Part shown: in pieces, positions 9,408 through 18,168 of the stretch | Layout: each line of letters opens with the position of its first letter | Numbering within the stretch: position 1 is the first letter of the stretch | Source: Sphingomonas sp. NBWT7 | GTDB taxonomy: Bacteria > Pseudomonadota > Alphaproteobacteria > Sphingomonadales > Sphingomonadaceae | DNA: 64,000 nucleotides | Reading direction: 5' to 3' | NCBI RefSeq assembly: GCF_014217605.1 | Contig: NZ_CP043639.1 | Span: forward strand, 124,001 to 188,000 | Translations under genes and position numbers: made by a program | The notes under the pieces: model-generated | Told to the model about the DNA's origin: nothing | The model's input: the letters and a program-made list of their open reading frames with translations, nothing else | Database searches by the model: none

Positions 9408-10082
9408 TCAGCGCGCGCCGGCGGCGCGCAGCATCGGCTCAAGTTTCGCCCAGTCGGTATTGTCGATCAGCTTGCCGTTCAGTTCGAACGTCGGCGTGCC
9501 CTTGATCTTGTCCTGCATGCCTTGCGCGACGGCGAGCGTCCGGGTGACGTTCGCCTCGTTCGCGAAGCACGCGTTGATCGACGCGTCGGTCATCCCGGCC
9601 GCCTTGGCGATGTCGCTCAGCCCCGCGCCGTCGGCGAGGCTGCGCATCTTCTGCGCCTGCGTGGTGCCGGCGGGGTTCTGCCCGCCGACCGGATCGAACG
9701 CGACAGCCTTGTCCAGCCATTCGTCCTGCCGGGCGAAGAGCGCCTCGTGCATCTTGGGGAACAGCGCAGGGCCCGAGCAGCGCGCCAACGTCGCGGCGAC
9801 GAGATCGTAGCGATCGTGCACCGAACTGCGCACTTCGAGGCTAGTCGAGCCCGACGCGATCATCCGACCCTTCAGCACCGCCGCCGAATCGCGCGCAAAA
9901 TGTGCGCAGTGCGGGCAGGTGTAGCTGACATATTCCACCAGCTTCACCTTCGCCTTGGGATTGCCGATGACGTAGCTGCCCTGCGCCGCCGGCGTCGCCA
10001 CCAACGGCCACGGCTTAGGCGCGGCGGCGGTGAGCGGCGCGGCGAGCGAGACGGCGAGCGTGAGAGCGAGCAGCTTCTTCAT
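9408..10082 (-). CDS. DsbA-like thiol:disulfide oxidoreductase, periplasmic
   Basis: A 224-residue protein with a Sec signal peptide (MKKLLALTLAVSLAAPLTAA) and a canonical DsbA-type CPHC motif at Cys56-Cys59. GTPTFELNGKLI supplies the cis-proline loop. It probably oxidises cysteines of exported proteins. Its ATG overlaps the stop of dciA by four bases (10079-10082), implying translational coupling, and 40 bases separate it from the downstream lipoprotein paralogue. A longer frame upstream is the dciA reading region and is not used. Confidence 0.9.
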   Translation of the reverse strand: MKKLLALTLAVSLAAPLTAAAPKPWPLVATPAAQGSYVIGNPKAKVKLVEYVSYTCPHCAHFARDSAAVLKGRMIASGSTSLEVRSSVHDRYDLVAATLARCSGPALFPKMHEALFARQDEWLDKAVAFDPVGGQNPAGTTQAQKMRSLADGAGLSDIAKAAGMTDASINACFANEANVTRTLAVAQGMQDKIKGTPTFELNGKLIDNTDWAKLEPMLRAAGAR

Positions 10083-10603
10083 TTGATGATGGGCAATCCG
10101 CTGGAGGCGCCGATGCCGGCGGCGAGCGCCTCCAGAACGGCCTTGAGTTCGGGGTCTTCGATGGTCTTGAGGCTTTGGCCGAGTTCCGCGGGAACCGGCT
10201 GGGGTGCCGCTGCGACGCGCGGCTTGGGACGCGCGGCTACCTCGCCTTGGCGGATCGTCACCTTGGCGACCGCGGCATAGCCGAAGAACCGGTTCACCCG
10301 CTCGACGATCTCGGGAATGACGTGCTGGATCATCACCGCATGCGCGCCGCGCGCGACGAGCGTCAGTGTGCCGTCCTGCTTCTTGCCCATCGGAAACTTG
10401 ATCGATTCGGGCGCGCTCGCCGCCGCCAGCCGCTCGCCGACGATTTCCGGCCAGCGCGTCACAATCGACGATTGCACGAAGCCGAAGCGCCGAAATGCCG
10501 CGCCGCCGACGTGCGGCAGCAGTTCGGACACTTGGCGCGAGCGGTTCGATCGCACGGGCTCGACGACCGGGCCGGTTTGGGGGGCGCGCAGGCGCTTGCT
10601 CAT
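10079..10603 (-). CDS. DciA-type DUF721 protein
   Basis: A 174-residue protein with a DUF721 domain in roughly residues 20-120 (FVQSSIVTRWPEIVGERLAAASAPESIKFP, then a beta-rich TLTLVARGAHAVMIQH). DUF721/DciA proteins assist replicative helicase loading in bacteria lacking DnaC. The C-terminal part is Pro/Ala-rich. MSKRL at 10603 is preferred; an ATG at 10615 would add four residues. It overlaps the DsbA-like gene and is divergent from mutY with only 26 bases between starts, so both promoters must overlap or lie inside the genes. Confidence 0.78.
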   Translation of the reverse strand: MSKRLRAPQTGPVVEPVRSNRSRQVSELLPHVGGAAFRRFGFVQSSIVTRWPEIVGERLAAASAPESIKFPMGKKQDGTLTLVARGAHAVMIQHVIPEIVERVNRFFGYAAVAKVTIRQGEVAARPKPRVAAAPQPVPAELGQSLKTIEDPELKAVLEALAAGIGASSGLPIIK

Positions 10604-10629
10604 GGCGCGCCTCATGCCATAGCCGGGGC

Positions 10630-11700
10630 GTGGACGCCAAGCGCCTCATCACCGACCCTCTGCTCGCCTGGTACGATCAGCACCGGCGCGCGCTGCCGTG
10701 GCGCGCACTGCCGGGCGCGGCGCCCGACCCGTATCGCGTCTGGCTGTCCGAGGTGATGCTGCAGCAGACCACCGTGGCGACGGTGCGGCCGCGGTTCGCG
10801 GCGTGGGTGGCGCGCTGGCCCGACGTGGCGAGCCTCGCGGCGGCAGAAGAAGCGGACGTGATGGCCGCGTGGGCGGGGCTTGGCTATTATGCGCGGGCGC
10901 GCAATCTGGTGAAGGCGGCGCGCGCGGTGGTGGCGGATCACAGCGGCCGCTTTCCGGATAGCGAGGCGGCGTTGCGACGCCTGCCGGGGCTCGGCGACTA
11001 TACCGCGGCGGCGGTCGCTGCGATCGCCTTCGGCCGGCGCGCGGTGGTGATCGATGCGAACGTCGAGCGGGTCGTCGCGCGGCTGTTTCGCGCCGTCGGC
11101 AAACCCGCCGTTCGCGCCGCTGTTGAGACGATCACGCCGGACACGCGCGCAGGTGACTTCGCGCAGGCGATAATGGATCTGGGATCGGCGATCTGCACGC
11201 CGCGGCGTCCGAAATGCCTGCTGTGTCCGCTCGCCGATCGCTGCGCGGCGAAGGCGGCAGGCGAGCAGGAAGCCTTTCCGGTCAAGGCAGCGAAGAAGCC
11301 GCGCCCGACACGCTACGGCACGATCTTCTGGCTCGAGCGGGAGAAGGATGACGGAAGCCGTGACGTGTTGCTTGTCCGGCGGCCGGAAAAGGGTCTGCTC
11401 GGTGGTATGCGCGCGTTGCCTACCGGGCCTTGGCTCGCGGACCGGCCCGGCCTCGTCGATGCGCCGGCAGCGGCGGCGGACTGGACGGTGCTGAACCACG
11501 AGGTGAGCCATGGCTTCACCCATTTCACGCTCGAACTCGCGCTTGCCGTGGCGTGCGTTGGCGCGCATTCAGCGACCGACGTCGACGTCGACGTGAACGG
11601 GGACGCGAGCTGGTGGCCGGTCGATCGGCTGGCCGAAGCCGGCCTGCCGACCGTGTTCGGCAAGGCGGCCGAGGCGATAGGGAGGATGCGATGCGGATGA
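10630..11700 (+). CDS. mutY: A/G-specific adenine glycosylase MutY
   Basis: A 356-residue base-excision repair glycosylase removing adenine mispaired with 8-oxoguanine or guanine. It shows LSEVMLQQTTVATV with catalytic Glu41, the helix-hairpin-helix LPGLGDYTAAAVAAIAFG followed by Asp142, a 4Fe-4S site Cys189-X6-Cys196-X2-Cys199-X5-Cys205, and a C-terminal NUDIX-like domain from about residue 225. The start is a GTG fitting the usual N-terminal length; upstream frame extension is non-homologous. It begins a run of four overlapping plus-strand genes. Confidence 0.94.
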   Translation: MDAKRLITDPLLAWYDQHRRALPWRALPGAAPDPYRVWLSEVMLQQTTVATVRPRFAAWVARWPDVASLAAAEEADVMAAWAGLGYYARARNLVKAARAVVADHSGRFPDSEAALRRLPGLGDYTAAAVAAIAFGRRAVVIDANVERVVARLFRAVGKPAVRAAVETITPDTRAGDFAQAIMDLGSAICTPRRPKCLLCPLADRCAAKAAGEQEAFPVKAAKKPRPTRYGTIFWLEREKDDGSRDVLLVRRPEKGLLGGMRALPTGPWLADRPGLVDAPAAAADWTVLNHEVSHGFTHFTLELALAVACVGAHSATDVDVDVNGDASWWPVDRLAEAGLPTVFGKAAEAIGRMRCG

Positions 11701-13046
11701 CGTGGTTTGCCGGCACGGGCGCGACGATGATCCTGCTGGCGGGCGGGCTTCACGCGCGGCAGGCACAGCCGGTACCCGCGCCGACACCGTCCACTGCATC
11801 GGCCTCGTCATCCCAGCGCGGCAACCCGATCCTGCCGGCGACGCAGGCATTGTTCGACGGCCTTGTCGCGTCGGACAAGATGCCTGGCATCGTCGGGGCG
11901 TTCGGCGTCGGCGATTTCCCGACGCAGTTCGTGTCAGCCGGTCGGATCGCCGACGCGCCGACCGCGCCTGCTGCGGGGCCGGACAGCCTGTGGCGAATCT
12001 ATTCGATGACCAAGCCGATCACCGGCATGGCAGCGATGCTGCTGGTCGAGGACGGCAAGCTCAACCTCGACGATCCGGTGAGCAAGTATTTCCCCGCCTT
12101 CGCCACGATGCGCGTGCTGACGAGCCCGGACACGTCGCTGAACAGCGTACCCGCCAAAAACCCGATCCTGATCCGTCACCTGCTGACGCACACCGCCGGC
12201 CTGTCGTACAATATCTCGGCGAAGGGCCCGCTGCTCAAGGAATATGAGCGGCTCGGCATCCTGCCAGGCCAGGTCAACGCGCAGGTCGAGGTGCAGGCGC
12301 GGCGTGCGCGTCCGACGACGCTCGCCGAATTCGCCAACCGCGTCGCCAGCGTGCCGCTGATCGCCGAGCCGGGCACCAAGTGGAGCTACTCGATCGGGCT
12401 CGACGTGATGGGCGCGGTGATCGAGAAGGCGAGCGGGATGCCATTCGACCGCTTCGTGCAGACGCGGCTGCTCGATCCGCTCGGCATGCGATCGACCTAC
12501 TGGAGCGTGCCGGCCAGCGCGGCGGGGCGATTGTCGACCAACTACGTCTTCGTCGGCGATACGCGCAGCCCGCTCGATCCCGGTGCGACGTCGGTATACC
12601 TCTCGCCGCCCAGCTTCCCTTATGGCGGGGCGGGGCTGGTATCCAGCGCGCGCGACTATGATCGCTTCCTCCACATGCTCGCGAACGGTGGCACGCTCGA
12701 CGGGCGGCAGGTGATGAAGCGCGAGACGGCGGCGCTCGGCATGTCGAACCTGCTGCCCGCCGGCGTGACGTTCGGCGGGATCGGCGGCGGAACCGGGGGC
12801 GCGATGTCCGCCCGGATGGGCTTCGGCGCTGGCGGTTCAGTGTACCTGGAGGATACGCCCAACGGCGGACCGTCGAAGGGCACCTATGGCTGGGGCGGCG
12901 CGGCGGGAACGATCGCTTGGGTCGACCCTGCGCGAAAGATGCGAGGAACGGTGATGGTGCAATATTTCCCGGCAGAGAAATGGGGGCTGCGGCAGAGCGT
13001 GCCCGCCGCGCTCGCGCGCGATATGGCGCGGATGATGCCGCGATGA
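11691..13046 (+). CDS. serine hydrolase, beta-lactamase/esterase (class C-like) family
   Basis: A 451-residue exported hydrolase with a hydrophobic N-terminal signal. It carries the SXXK motif Ser105-Met-Thr-Lys108 (IYSMTKPITG) and the second motif Tyr233-Ser234 (KWSYSIGLDVMG), as in class C beta-lactamase-like esterases and D-aminopeptidases; GWGGAAGT near residues 400-406 plausibly takes the KTG place. The ATG has a GGAGG Shine-Dalgarno and overlaps the mutY 3' end by ten bases. The substrate is unknown: esterase or peptidase activity is as likely as beta-lactamase. Confidence 0.85.
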   Translation: MRMTWFAGTGATMILLAGGLHARQAQPVPAPTPSTASASSSQRGNPILPATQALFDGLVASDKMPGIVGAFGVGDFPTQFVSAGRIADAPTAPAAGPDSLWRIYSMTKPITGMAAMLLVEDGKLNLDDPVSKYFPAFATMRVLTSPDTSLNSVPAKNPILIRHLLTHTAGLSYNISAKGPLLKEYERLGILPGQVNAQVEVQARRARPTTLAEFANRVASVPLIAEPGTKWSYSIGLDVMGAVIEKASGMPFDRFVQTRLLDPLGMRSTYWSVPASAAGRLSTNYVFVGDTRSPLDPGATSVYLSPPSFPYGGAGLVSSARDYDRFLHMLANGGTLDGRQVMKRETAALGMSNLLPAGVTFGGIGGGTGGAMSARMGFGAGGSVYLEDTPNGGPSKGTYGWGGAAGTIAWVDPARKMRGTVMVQYFPAEKWGLRQSVPAALARDMARMMPR

Positions 13047-13909
13047 TCGTACCCGGCTTCACCGGCGGTACGCTCGATCGCGCCGATCGCCTGCGGCACG
13101 ATGACGATGCGCTCGCCAGCGCGATGGGCAATTGGCAGGCGCGGCTGCTCAAGCTGCACAATTATGAGCCGGAGGTGACCGACGACGGCCGGCTCGCCTG
13201 GACGATGCTGACCGAAGCGCCCGACGAGGCGGAATTCATCCTGCTCGGGCTGGAAGACGGCAAGCCGCGCTTCGCCGCCTTCGTGCCGGGGGAGGCGGCG
13301 CCCCCACCGTTCCGGTCACCCAATCTATTCGGCGTGCTCGACCAGCTCCGCCCCGGCGAGGGGGCGACGTTCGCCGCGGCGCGTAGCGTGATCGACTGGC
13401 ACGCGCGCCACGGCTTCTGTGCCAATTGCGGCAACCCGACCAGGCTGTTCCGCGCCGGCTGGGGCCGCAAGTGCGGATCGTGCAAGACCGAGCATTTTCC
13501 GCGCGTCGACCCCGTCGTGATCATGATCGCCGAGCATAACGGGCGGGCGCTGCTGGGGCGGCAGCCGGCGTGGCCACAGGGGCGGTACTCCGCGCTCGCC
13601 GGCTTTCTGGAGCCGGGCGAATCGATCGAGGAAGCGGTGGCACGCGAGATCGAGGAGGAGGCAGGCGTACGCGTCAGCGGCGTGCGGTATCTGTCGAGCC
13701 AGCCGTGGCCGTTCCCTTCGCAGCTGATGATCGCCTGCGTCGGCATCGCCCAGGACGACAAGATCACGCTCGACGAGACCGAACTCGACGCGGCGGACTG
13801 GTTCACCCGCGACGAGGTGCGCGCGGCGCTTGCCGGCGACGGGCCGTTCGTCTCGCCGCCGCCGTACGCGATCGCGCACACGCTGCTGACGATCTGGGCC
13901 GCGGAATGA
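13043..13909 (+). CDS. nudC: NAD(+) diphosphatase NudC
   Basis: A 288-residue NUDIX hydrolase that cleaves NADH/NAD to NMNH/NMN and AMP and, in characterised homologues, removes NAD caps from RNA. It has the zinc ribbon Cys126-X2-Cys129 and Cys144-X2-Cys147, a complete Nudix box starting at Gly187 (GFLEPGESIEEAVA then REIEEEAGV), and the NudC-specific SQPWPFPSQLM downstream. The ATG overlaps the preceding stop (ATGA), so it is probably translationally coupled. Confidence 0.94.
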   Translation: MIVPGFTGGTLDRADRLRHDDDALASAMGNWQARLLKLHNYEPEVTDDGRLAWTMLTEAPDEAEFILLGLEDGKPRFAAFVPGEAAPPPFRSPNLFGVLDQLRPGEGATFAAARSVIDWHARHGFCANCGNPTRLFRAGWGRKCGSCKTEHFPRVDPVVIMIAEHNGRALLGRQPAWPQGRYSALAGFLEPGESIEEAVAREIEEEAGVRVSGVRYLSSQPWPFPSQLMIACVGIAQDDKITLDETELDAADWFTRDEVRAALAGDGPFVSPPPYAIAHTLLTIWAAE

Positions 13910-14739
13910 GCCAGGTCCGGTACGAGACGCCGGCGCCAAGGGTGGCGCGGATCGTCCTCGACCGGGCCGAGAAGCGCAATGCGCAGGGCGCGGCGATGAC
14001 GCACGCGCTCGACGACGCGTTCACCCGCGCCGCGCGCGACGACGACGTGTCGGTCATCATCCTCGCGGCAGAGGGCGACCATTTCTGCGCGGGGCACGAT
14101 CTGTCCGATGGGCCGCTCGATCCAGCTGCGGCGCGCGGTGCGTGGGGTGACTTCGGCGGCGCGGGCTGGGAGGCGGGCTATTCGCGTGAGCGCGCGCTAT
14201 ATCTCGACATCACCGAGCGATGGCGCAACCTGCCCAAGCCGACGATCGCGGCGGTGCAGGGGATCGCGATCGCCGGCGGCGTGATGCTCGCCTGGGCGTG
14301 TGACCTGATCGTCTGCGCCGAGGACGCGCGCTTTCGTGACAACAGTGCCGCCGACATGGGCGTGCCGGGCGTCGAGCTTTTCCACCACCCGTTCGAGCTC
14401 GGCGTGCGCAAGGCGAAGGAGTGGCTGTTCACCGGCGACTGGCTCGCGGCGGACGAGGCGCTGCGGCTCGGCATGGTCAACCACGTCGTACCGCGAGACG
14501 CACTGGCGGATTTCACCCTCGCCCTCGCCGAGCGGATCGCGCGCACCAATCGCTTCACGCTGAAGCTCGCCAAGGAATCGATCAACGCCGCCCAGGACCG
14601 GATGGGGCGCGCCGATGCGATCCGCACTGCTTTTGCGAACCACCAGCTGGCGCACGCACACAACCAGCTGGTGCACGGGCTGCCGATCGATCCGAGCAAC
14701 CTGCCTTCAGCCATCCGCACCCGGATGGGCAGGGAGTAG
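13906..14739 (+). CDS. crotonase-fold protein (enoyl-CoA hydratase/isomerase family), atypical
   Basis: A 277-residue crotonase-superfamily protein coupled to nudC by an ATGA overlap. The oxyanion-hole segments are present (DHFCAGHDLSDGP; GIAIAGGVMLAWACDLIV). Aligned by eye with the usual GGGCELAMMCD segment, the first catalytic Glu is Met, and the second region reads ADMGVPGVELFHHPFELG rather than carrying the PE motif. It therefore probably does not act as a standard enoyl-CoA hydratase; other crotonase reactions (hydrolysis, isomerisation, C-C cleavage) fit equally. No fatty-acid degradation genes are adjacent. Confidence 0.85.
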   Translation: MSQVRYETPAPRVARIVLDRAEKRNAQGAAMTHALDDAFTRAARDDDVSVIILAAEGDHFCAGHDLSDGPLDPAAARGAWGDFGGAGWEAGYSRERALYLDITERWRNLPKPTIAAVQGIAIAGGVMLAWACDLIVCAEDARFRDNSAADMGVPGVELFHHPFELGVRKAKEWLFTGDWLAADEALRLGMVNHVVPRDALADFTLALAERIARTNRFTLKLAKESINAAQDRMGRADAIRTAFANHQLAHAHNQLVHGLPIDPSNLPSAIRTRMGRE

Positions 14740-14927
14740 CGGAACCCGGTCCCGGCTTCCTGGTCCGCAAGCAGGAATCCGGGCTCGACCCGCGACAACG
14801 CGTGCCTTGCAGCTTTCGCCAGCCCGGATTCGCGCCAGCGAATAGCCACGTCGGCTCGAGTCGAAATCGGCGCGCCTGACGATCGATGCGCCGATTCAAG
14901 GCTGCGGTGCGGGCGTTCGTCCGCCCC
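14740..14927. other. convergent intergenic region with nested inverted repeats
   Basis: This 188-base gap between convergent genes holds an 11-bp perfect inverted repeat (gaatccgggct at 14775-14785, agcccggattc at 14821-14831) and a second 9-bp pair (aatcggcgc 14865-14873, gcgccgatt 14888-14896). Neither is followed by a T-run. They may act as a bidirectional terminator or be a small repeat element. No ORF is supported. Confidence 0.5.
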
Positions 14928-17063
14928 TCAGCTTGCCACGTTCAGTTGCTGCAGCACGAACGCGCCCCATTCGGCGTTCTGGCGGTAGCGCTCGAACCGG
15001 CCCGACTTGCCGCCATGCCCGGCCTCCATGTTAACGCGGAAGAGCAGCGGATTGGGGTCGGTCTTCATCTCGCGCAGCTTGGCGACCCATTTGGCGGGCT
15101 CGTAATATTGCACCTGGCTGTCCCACAGCCCGGTGCCGACGTACATCGCCGGATAGCCCTTTGCCGCGACCTGATCGTACGGCGAGTAGCTCAGCATGTA
15201 ATCATAGTACGGCTTCTGCGCCGGGTTGCCCCATTCGTCATATTCGAAGGTGGTGAGCGGAATCGACGCGTCGAGCATCGTCGTCACCACGTCGACGAAC
15301 GGCACCTGCGCCACGATCACCTTGTAATCCTGTGGCGCCATGTTGGCGACCGCGCCCATCAACAGCCCGCCGGCCGAGCCGCCCATCGCCGCGACGCGAT
15401 CCTTCGCGGCATATTTCTGCGCGACCAGATAGCGCGTCACGTCGATGAAATCGGTGAAGCTGTTCTTCTTGTTGAGCAGGTGCCCGTCGTCGTACCAGCC
15501 GCGGCCCATTTCCTGCCCGCCGCGGATATGCGCGATGGCGTAGACGACGCCTCGGTCGAGCATCCCGATGCGGCCGGGATCGACCGCCGGATCCATCGAC
15601 GCGCCGTAGCTGCCGTAGCCGTACTGGAACAAAGGCGCGGTGCCGTCGCGCTTGACGCCCTTTTTGTAGACGACGCTGACCGGCACCTTGGTGCCGTCGC
15701 GCGCCGCCGCCCACACGCGTTCGGTGACGTAATTCGCTGGATCGTAGCTCGGTACCGGCGCGACCTTGAGCACGCGCCGCTCGCCCGATTTCGCATTCAC
15801 CTCATAGGTGGTCGTCGGGGTGACGAGCGAGCCATAGGTGTAGCGCACCCAATCGGTCTTCGGCTCCTCATTGACGTCGAGCGCCATGCGGTACGCAGGC
15901 TCGTCCGCCTTGACGGGGAGCGACTTGCCCGCCGCGTCGAGCAGGCGGATCATGCGATTGCCGCCCTCGCGCTGATCGATCGCGACGAAGCCGGCGAACG
16001 GCTTGAACCCTTCGATGAACACGCTGTCGCTGGCGGGCGTCAGGTCGCGCCACGCTGCCGTTCCCTTCGCCACGTCGGCGTCGGCGAGCGTCATCAGCGT
16101 ATAATTCTTGGCCTTGAGGTTGGTGCGCAAGATCCAGCGCCCGTCCATGTGATCGGCCTCGTAGCGCAGGTCGCGCTTGCGCGGCGCGATGACTTGGAAG
16201 GCGGTGGGCGTAGCCGCGGCGGCGCAACGCTGCTCGGTGCTGACGGTGGACTGCACCACGACGCACACGAAACGATCGTCGCTGGTGCGACCGATGCCCA
16301 TCTGGAAGGTGTCGTCCTTCTCCTCGTACAACAGCCGGTCCCGCGCCGCAGGTGTACCAAGAACGTGGGCCATTACCTTGTAGCCGCGCAGCGTCGTCGG
16401 ATCCTTGGCGACGTAGAGGATCGTGCGGTTATCACCCGCCCAGATCACATTGGGTTCGGCGTTGGTGATCGTATCCGGCAACAGCTGCCCGGTCGTCAGA
16501 TCCTTGACCTTGAGCACATATTGCCGGCGGCCGACGGTGTCCTCGGCATAGGCGACGAGGCGATTGTTGGGGCTGACGCTCCAGTCGGACAGCGCGAAGA
16601 AATTGTGCCCCTTCGCCATCGCCGGCTGATCGAACATCACTTGCGCCGGCGCAGCCTTGTCGCCCTTGCGCCGCTCGATGACGGGATAGTTCGCGCCGGT
16701 ATCGAAGCGCGACTGATACCAATAGCCGTTCTTCAGATACGGAACCGAGCTGTCGTCCTGTTTGATGTGGCTCACCGTCTCGCGGTACAGCGTATCCTCG
16801 AGCGCCTTGAGCGCGGCGAGCTGCGTATCGGCATAGGCGTTCTCGGCAGTGAGATACGCCAGCATTTCCGGATTTTTGCGCGTGTCGTCGCGCAGCCAGT
16901 AATAATCGTCGGTGCGCGCGCCGTTGGGCGACGTCACCTGGAACGGCTTCTTCGCGGCGCGCGGCGGCGTCGCTTCGGTAGGAGCGGCGGTCTGCGCTAG
17001 CGCACCGGTCGAAACGGCCAGCGCAGCGCTGGCGAGCAACATCTTCCGCATCATCATCCCCAC
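14928..17063 (-). CDS. S9A family prolyl oligopeptidase / oligopeptidase B-like, exported
   Basis: A 711-residue serine peptidase with a signal peptide (RKMLLASAALAVSTGALAQ), so probably periplasmic. An N-terminal beta-propeller (about residues 80-430) is followed by an alpha/beta hydrolase domain with GGSAGG nucleophile elbow (Ser563), an Asp in GTGLWDSQVQYYEP and the catalytic His in NMEAGHGGKSGR. The sequence around the elbow fits oligopeptidase B, which cleaves short peptides after basic residues. Several Met codons at the N-terminus leave the exact start open. It lies about 105 bases downstream of pheA on the same strand. Confidence 0.9.
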   Translation of the reverse strand: MGMMMRKMLLASAALAVSTGALAQTAAPTEATPPRAAKKPFQVTSPNGARTDDYYWLRDDTRKNPEMLAYLTAENAYADTQLAALKALEDTLYRETVSHIKQDDSSVPYLKNGYWYQSRFDTGANYPVIERRKGDKAAPAQVMFDQPAMAKGHNFFALSDWSVSPNNRLVAYAEDTVGRRQYVLKVKDLTTGQLLPDTITNAEPNVIWAGDNRTILYVAKDPTTLRGYKVMAHVLGTPAARDRLLYEEKDDTFQMGIGRTSDDRFVCVVVQSTVSTEQRCAAAATPTAFQVIAPRKRDLRYEADHMDGRWILRTNLKAKNYTLMTLADADVAKGTAAWRDLTPASDSVFIEGFKPFAGFVAIDQREGGNRMIRLLDAAGKSLPVKADEPAYRMALDVNEEPKTDWVRYTYGSLVTPTTTYEVNAKSGERRVLKVAPVPSYDPANYVTERVWAAARDGTKVPVSVVYKKGVKRDGTAPLFQYGYGSYGASMDPAVDPGRIGMLDRGVVYAIAHIRGGQEMGRGWYDDGHLLNKKNSFTDFIDVTRYLVAQKYAAKDRVAAMGGSAGGLLMGAVANMAPQDYKVIVAQVPFVDVVTTMLDASIPLTTFEYDEWGNPAQKPYYDYMLSYSPYDQVAAKGYPAMYVGTGLWDSQVQYYEPAKWVAKLREMKTDPNPLLFRVNMEAGHGGKSGRFERYRQNAEWGAFVLQQLNVAS

Positions 17064-17169
17064 GTCGATTTGTCGCAGGTGATACGACAGGCGCGGGGCG
17101 GCGCAAGGGGTGGACGTGACGATTGTCTGCGCTCGCGCGGATCAGATACCCGCGCTTGCGCGGCGGGGA

Positions 17170-18060
17170 CTATCCGCGCTTGCGGGCCTGGCGATAGGTG
17201 CCGAGGACGCGCACCCATTTGGAGTGGAAGCCGACCTCCTCCAGCGCGCGGTCGACGTTCTCGTCGCCCGGCTTGCCCTCGATATCGGCGTAGAAATCGG
17301 TCGCCGCGAACGTGCCGCCGCGCTGGTAGCTTTCCAGCTTGGTCATGTTGACGCCGTTGGTCGCGAAGCCGCCGAGCGCCTTGTAGAGCGCGGCGGGAAT
17401 GTTCTTCACCTCGAAGATGAACGTCGTCATCCACGGACCGTCACCGATCGCCGGCTGGCCGCCGCGCGCCAGCGTGACGAAGCGTGTCATGTTGTGATCG
17501 GCATCGGCGATGTCGGTGCCGAGCAGATTGAGCCCGTAGATCTCGGCTGCCGCCGGTGGGGCGAGCGCGGCGACGCTGCGATCGCCCCGCTCGGCGACCA
17601 TCGCGGCGGCGCCGGCGGTGTCGGGATAGGCGACCGGCAGGATATCGTGTGCCTTCAACCAGTGGCGGCACTGGCCCAGTGCCTGCGGGTGGCTCATCGC
17701 CTCGCGCACCTCGTCGCGCGTGCCGATGCCTATCAGCGCGTGGCGGATCGGCAGGAAATGCTCGCCGGTAATGACCAGCCCCGATTCGGGCAGCAGGAAA
17801 TGGATGTCGGCGACGCGGCCGTGGAGCGAATTCTCGATCGGAATGATCGCGCAGTCGGCCTTGCCCTGCTTCACCGCGTCGATCGCGTCCTCGAACGAGA
17901 AGCACGGCAGCGGCAGCCCGTCGGGAAACGCCTCGACCGCGGCGACGTGGCTGTTGGCGCCTGGCGCGCCCTGGAACGCGACGGCGCGCTCGGGTGCGGC
18001 GGCAGCGGCATCGGCCATGCGGGCGACGATCGGGCGGGCGGGGGCGGCGAAGTTTTCCAT
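17170..18060 (-). CDS. pheA: prephenate dehydratase
   Basis: A 296-residue cytosolic enzyme converting prephenate to phenylpyruvate in phenylalanine synthesis. The substrate-binding lobes start at VAFQGAPGANSHVAAVEAF; the catalytic TRF motif is in HNMTRFVTLA. The C-terminal ACT domain begins at TTFIFEVKNIPAALYKAL; the regulatory ESRP motif of many homologues reads LESYQ here, so the feedback site may differ. There is no chorismate mutase domain, so it is the monofunctional form. It is divergent from the cytochrome c gene across 108 bases. Confidence 0.93.
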   Translation of the reverse strand: MENFAAPARPIVARMADAAAAAPERAVAFQGAPGANSHVAAVEAFPDGLPLPCFSFEDAIDAVKQGKADCAIIPIENSLHGRVADIHFLLPESGLVITGEHFLPIRHALIGIGTRDEVREAMSHPQALGQCRHWLKAHDILPVAYPDTAGAAAMVAERGDRSVAALAPPAAAEIYGLNLLGTDIADADHNMTRFVTLARGGQPAIGDGPWMTTFIFEVKNIPAALYKALGGFATNGVNMTKLESYQRGGTFAATDFYADIEGKPGDENVDRALEEVGFHSKWVRVLGTYRQARKRG

Positions 18061-18107
18061 TCTGGGTTTCGGGCGTTAAGCGAGCATACCGACCCTCTCA
18101 AGCGCGC

Positions 18108-18136
18108 TTGCCGTCGTGGGCACGCTTTTCTATGGG
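18108..18136 (+). promoter_or_regulatory. candidate promoter for the cytochrome c gene
   Basis: TTGCCG (18108-18113) and TATGGG (18131-18136) are spaced by 17 bases and end 32 bases before the ATG at 18169, in the divergent pheA/cytochrome gap. Pattern match only. Confidence 0.35.
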
Positions 18137-18168
18137 ACGGCCAAACGTTTCAGGGGCGACTGCGCAAG

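Noticed and set aside
14886..17000. 704-codon open frame on the plus strand
   Set aside because: It is the exact antisense of the S9 peptidase, Arg/His/Val-rich with no domain; a GC-rich shadow.
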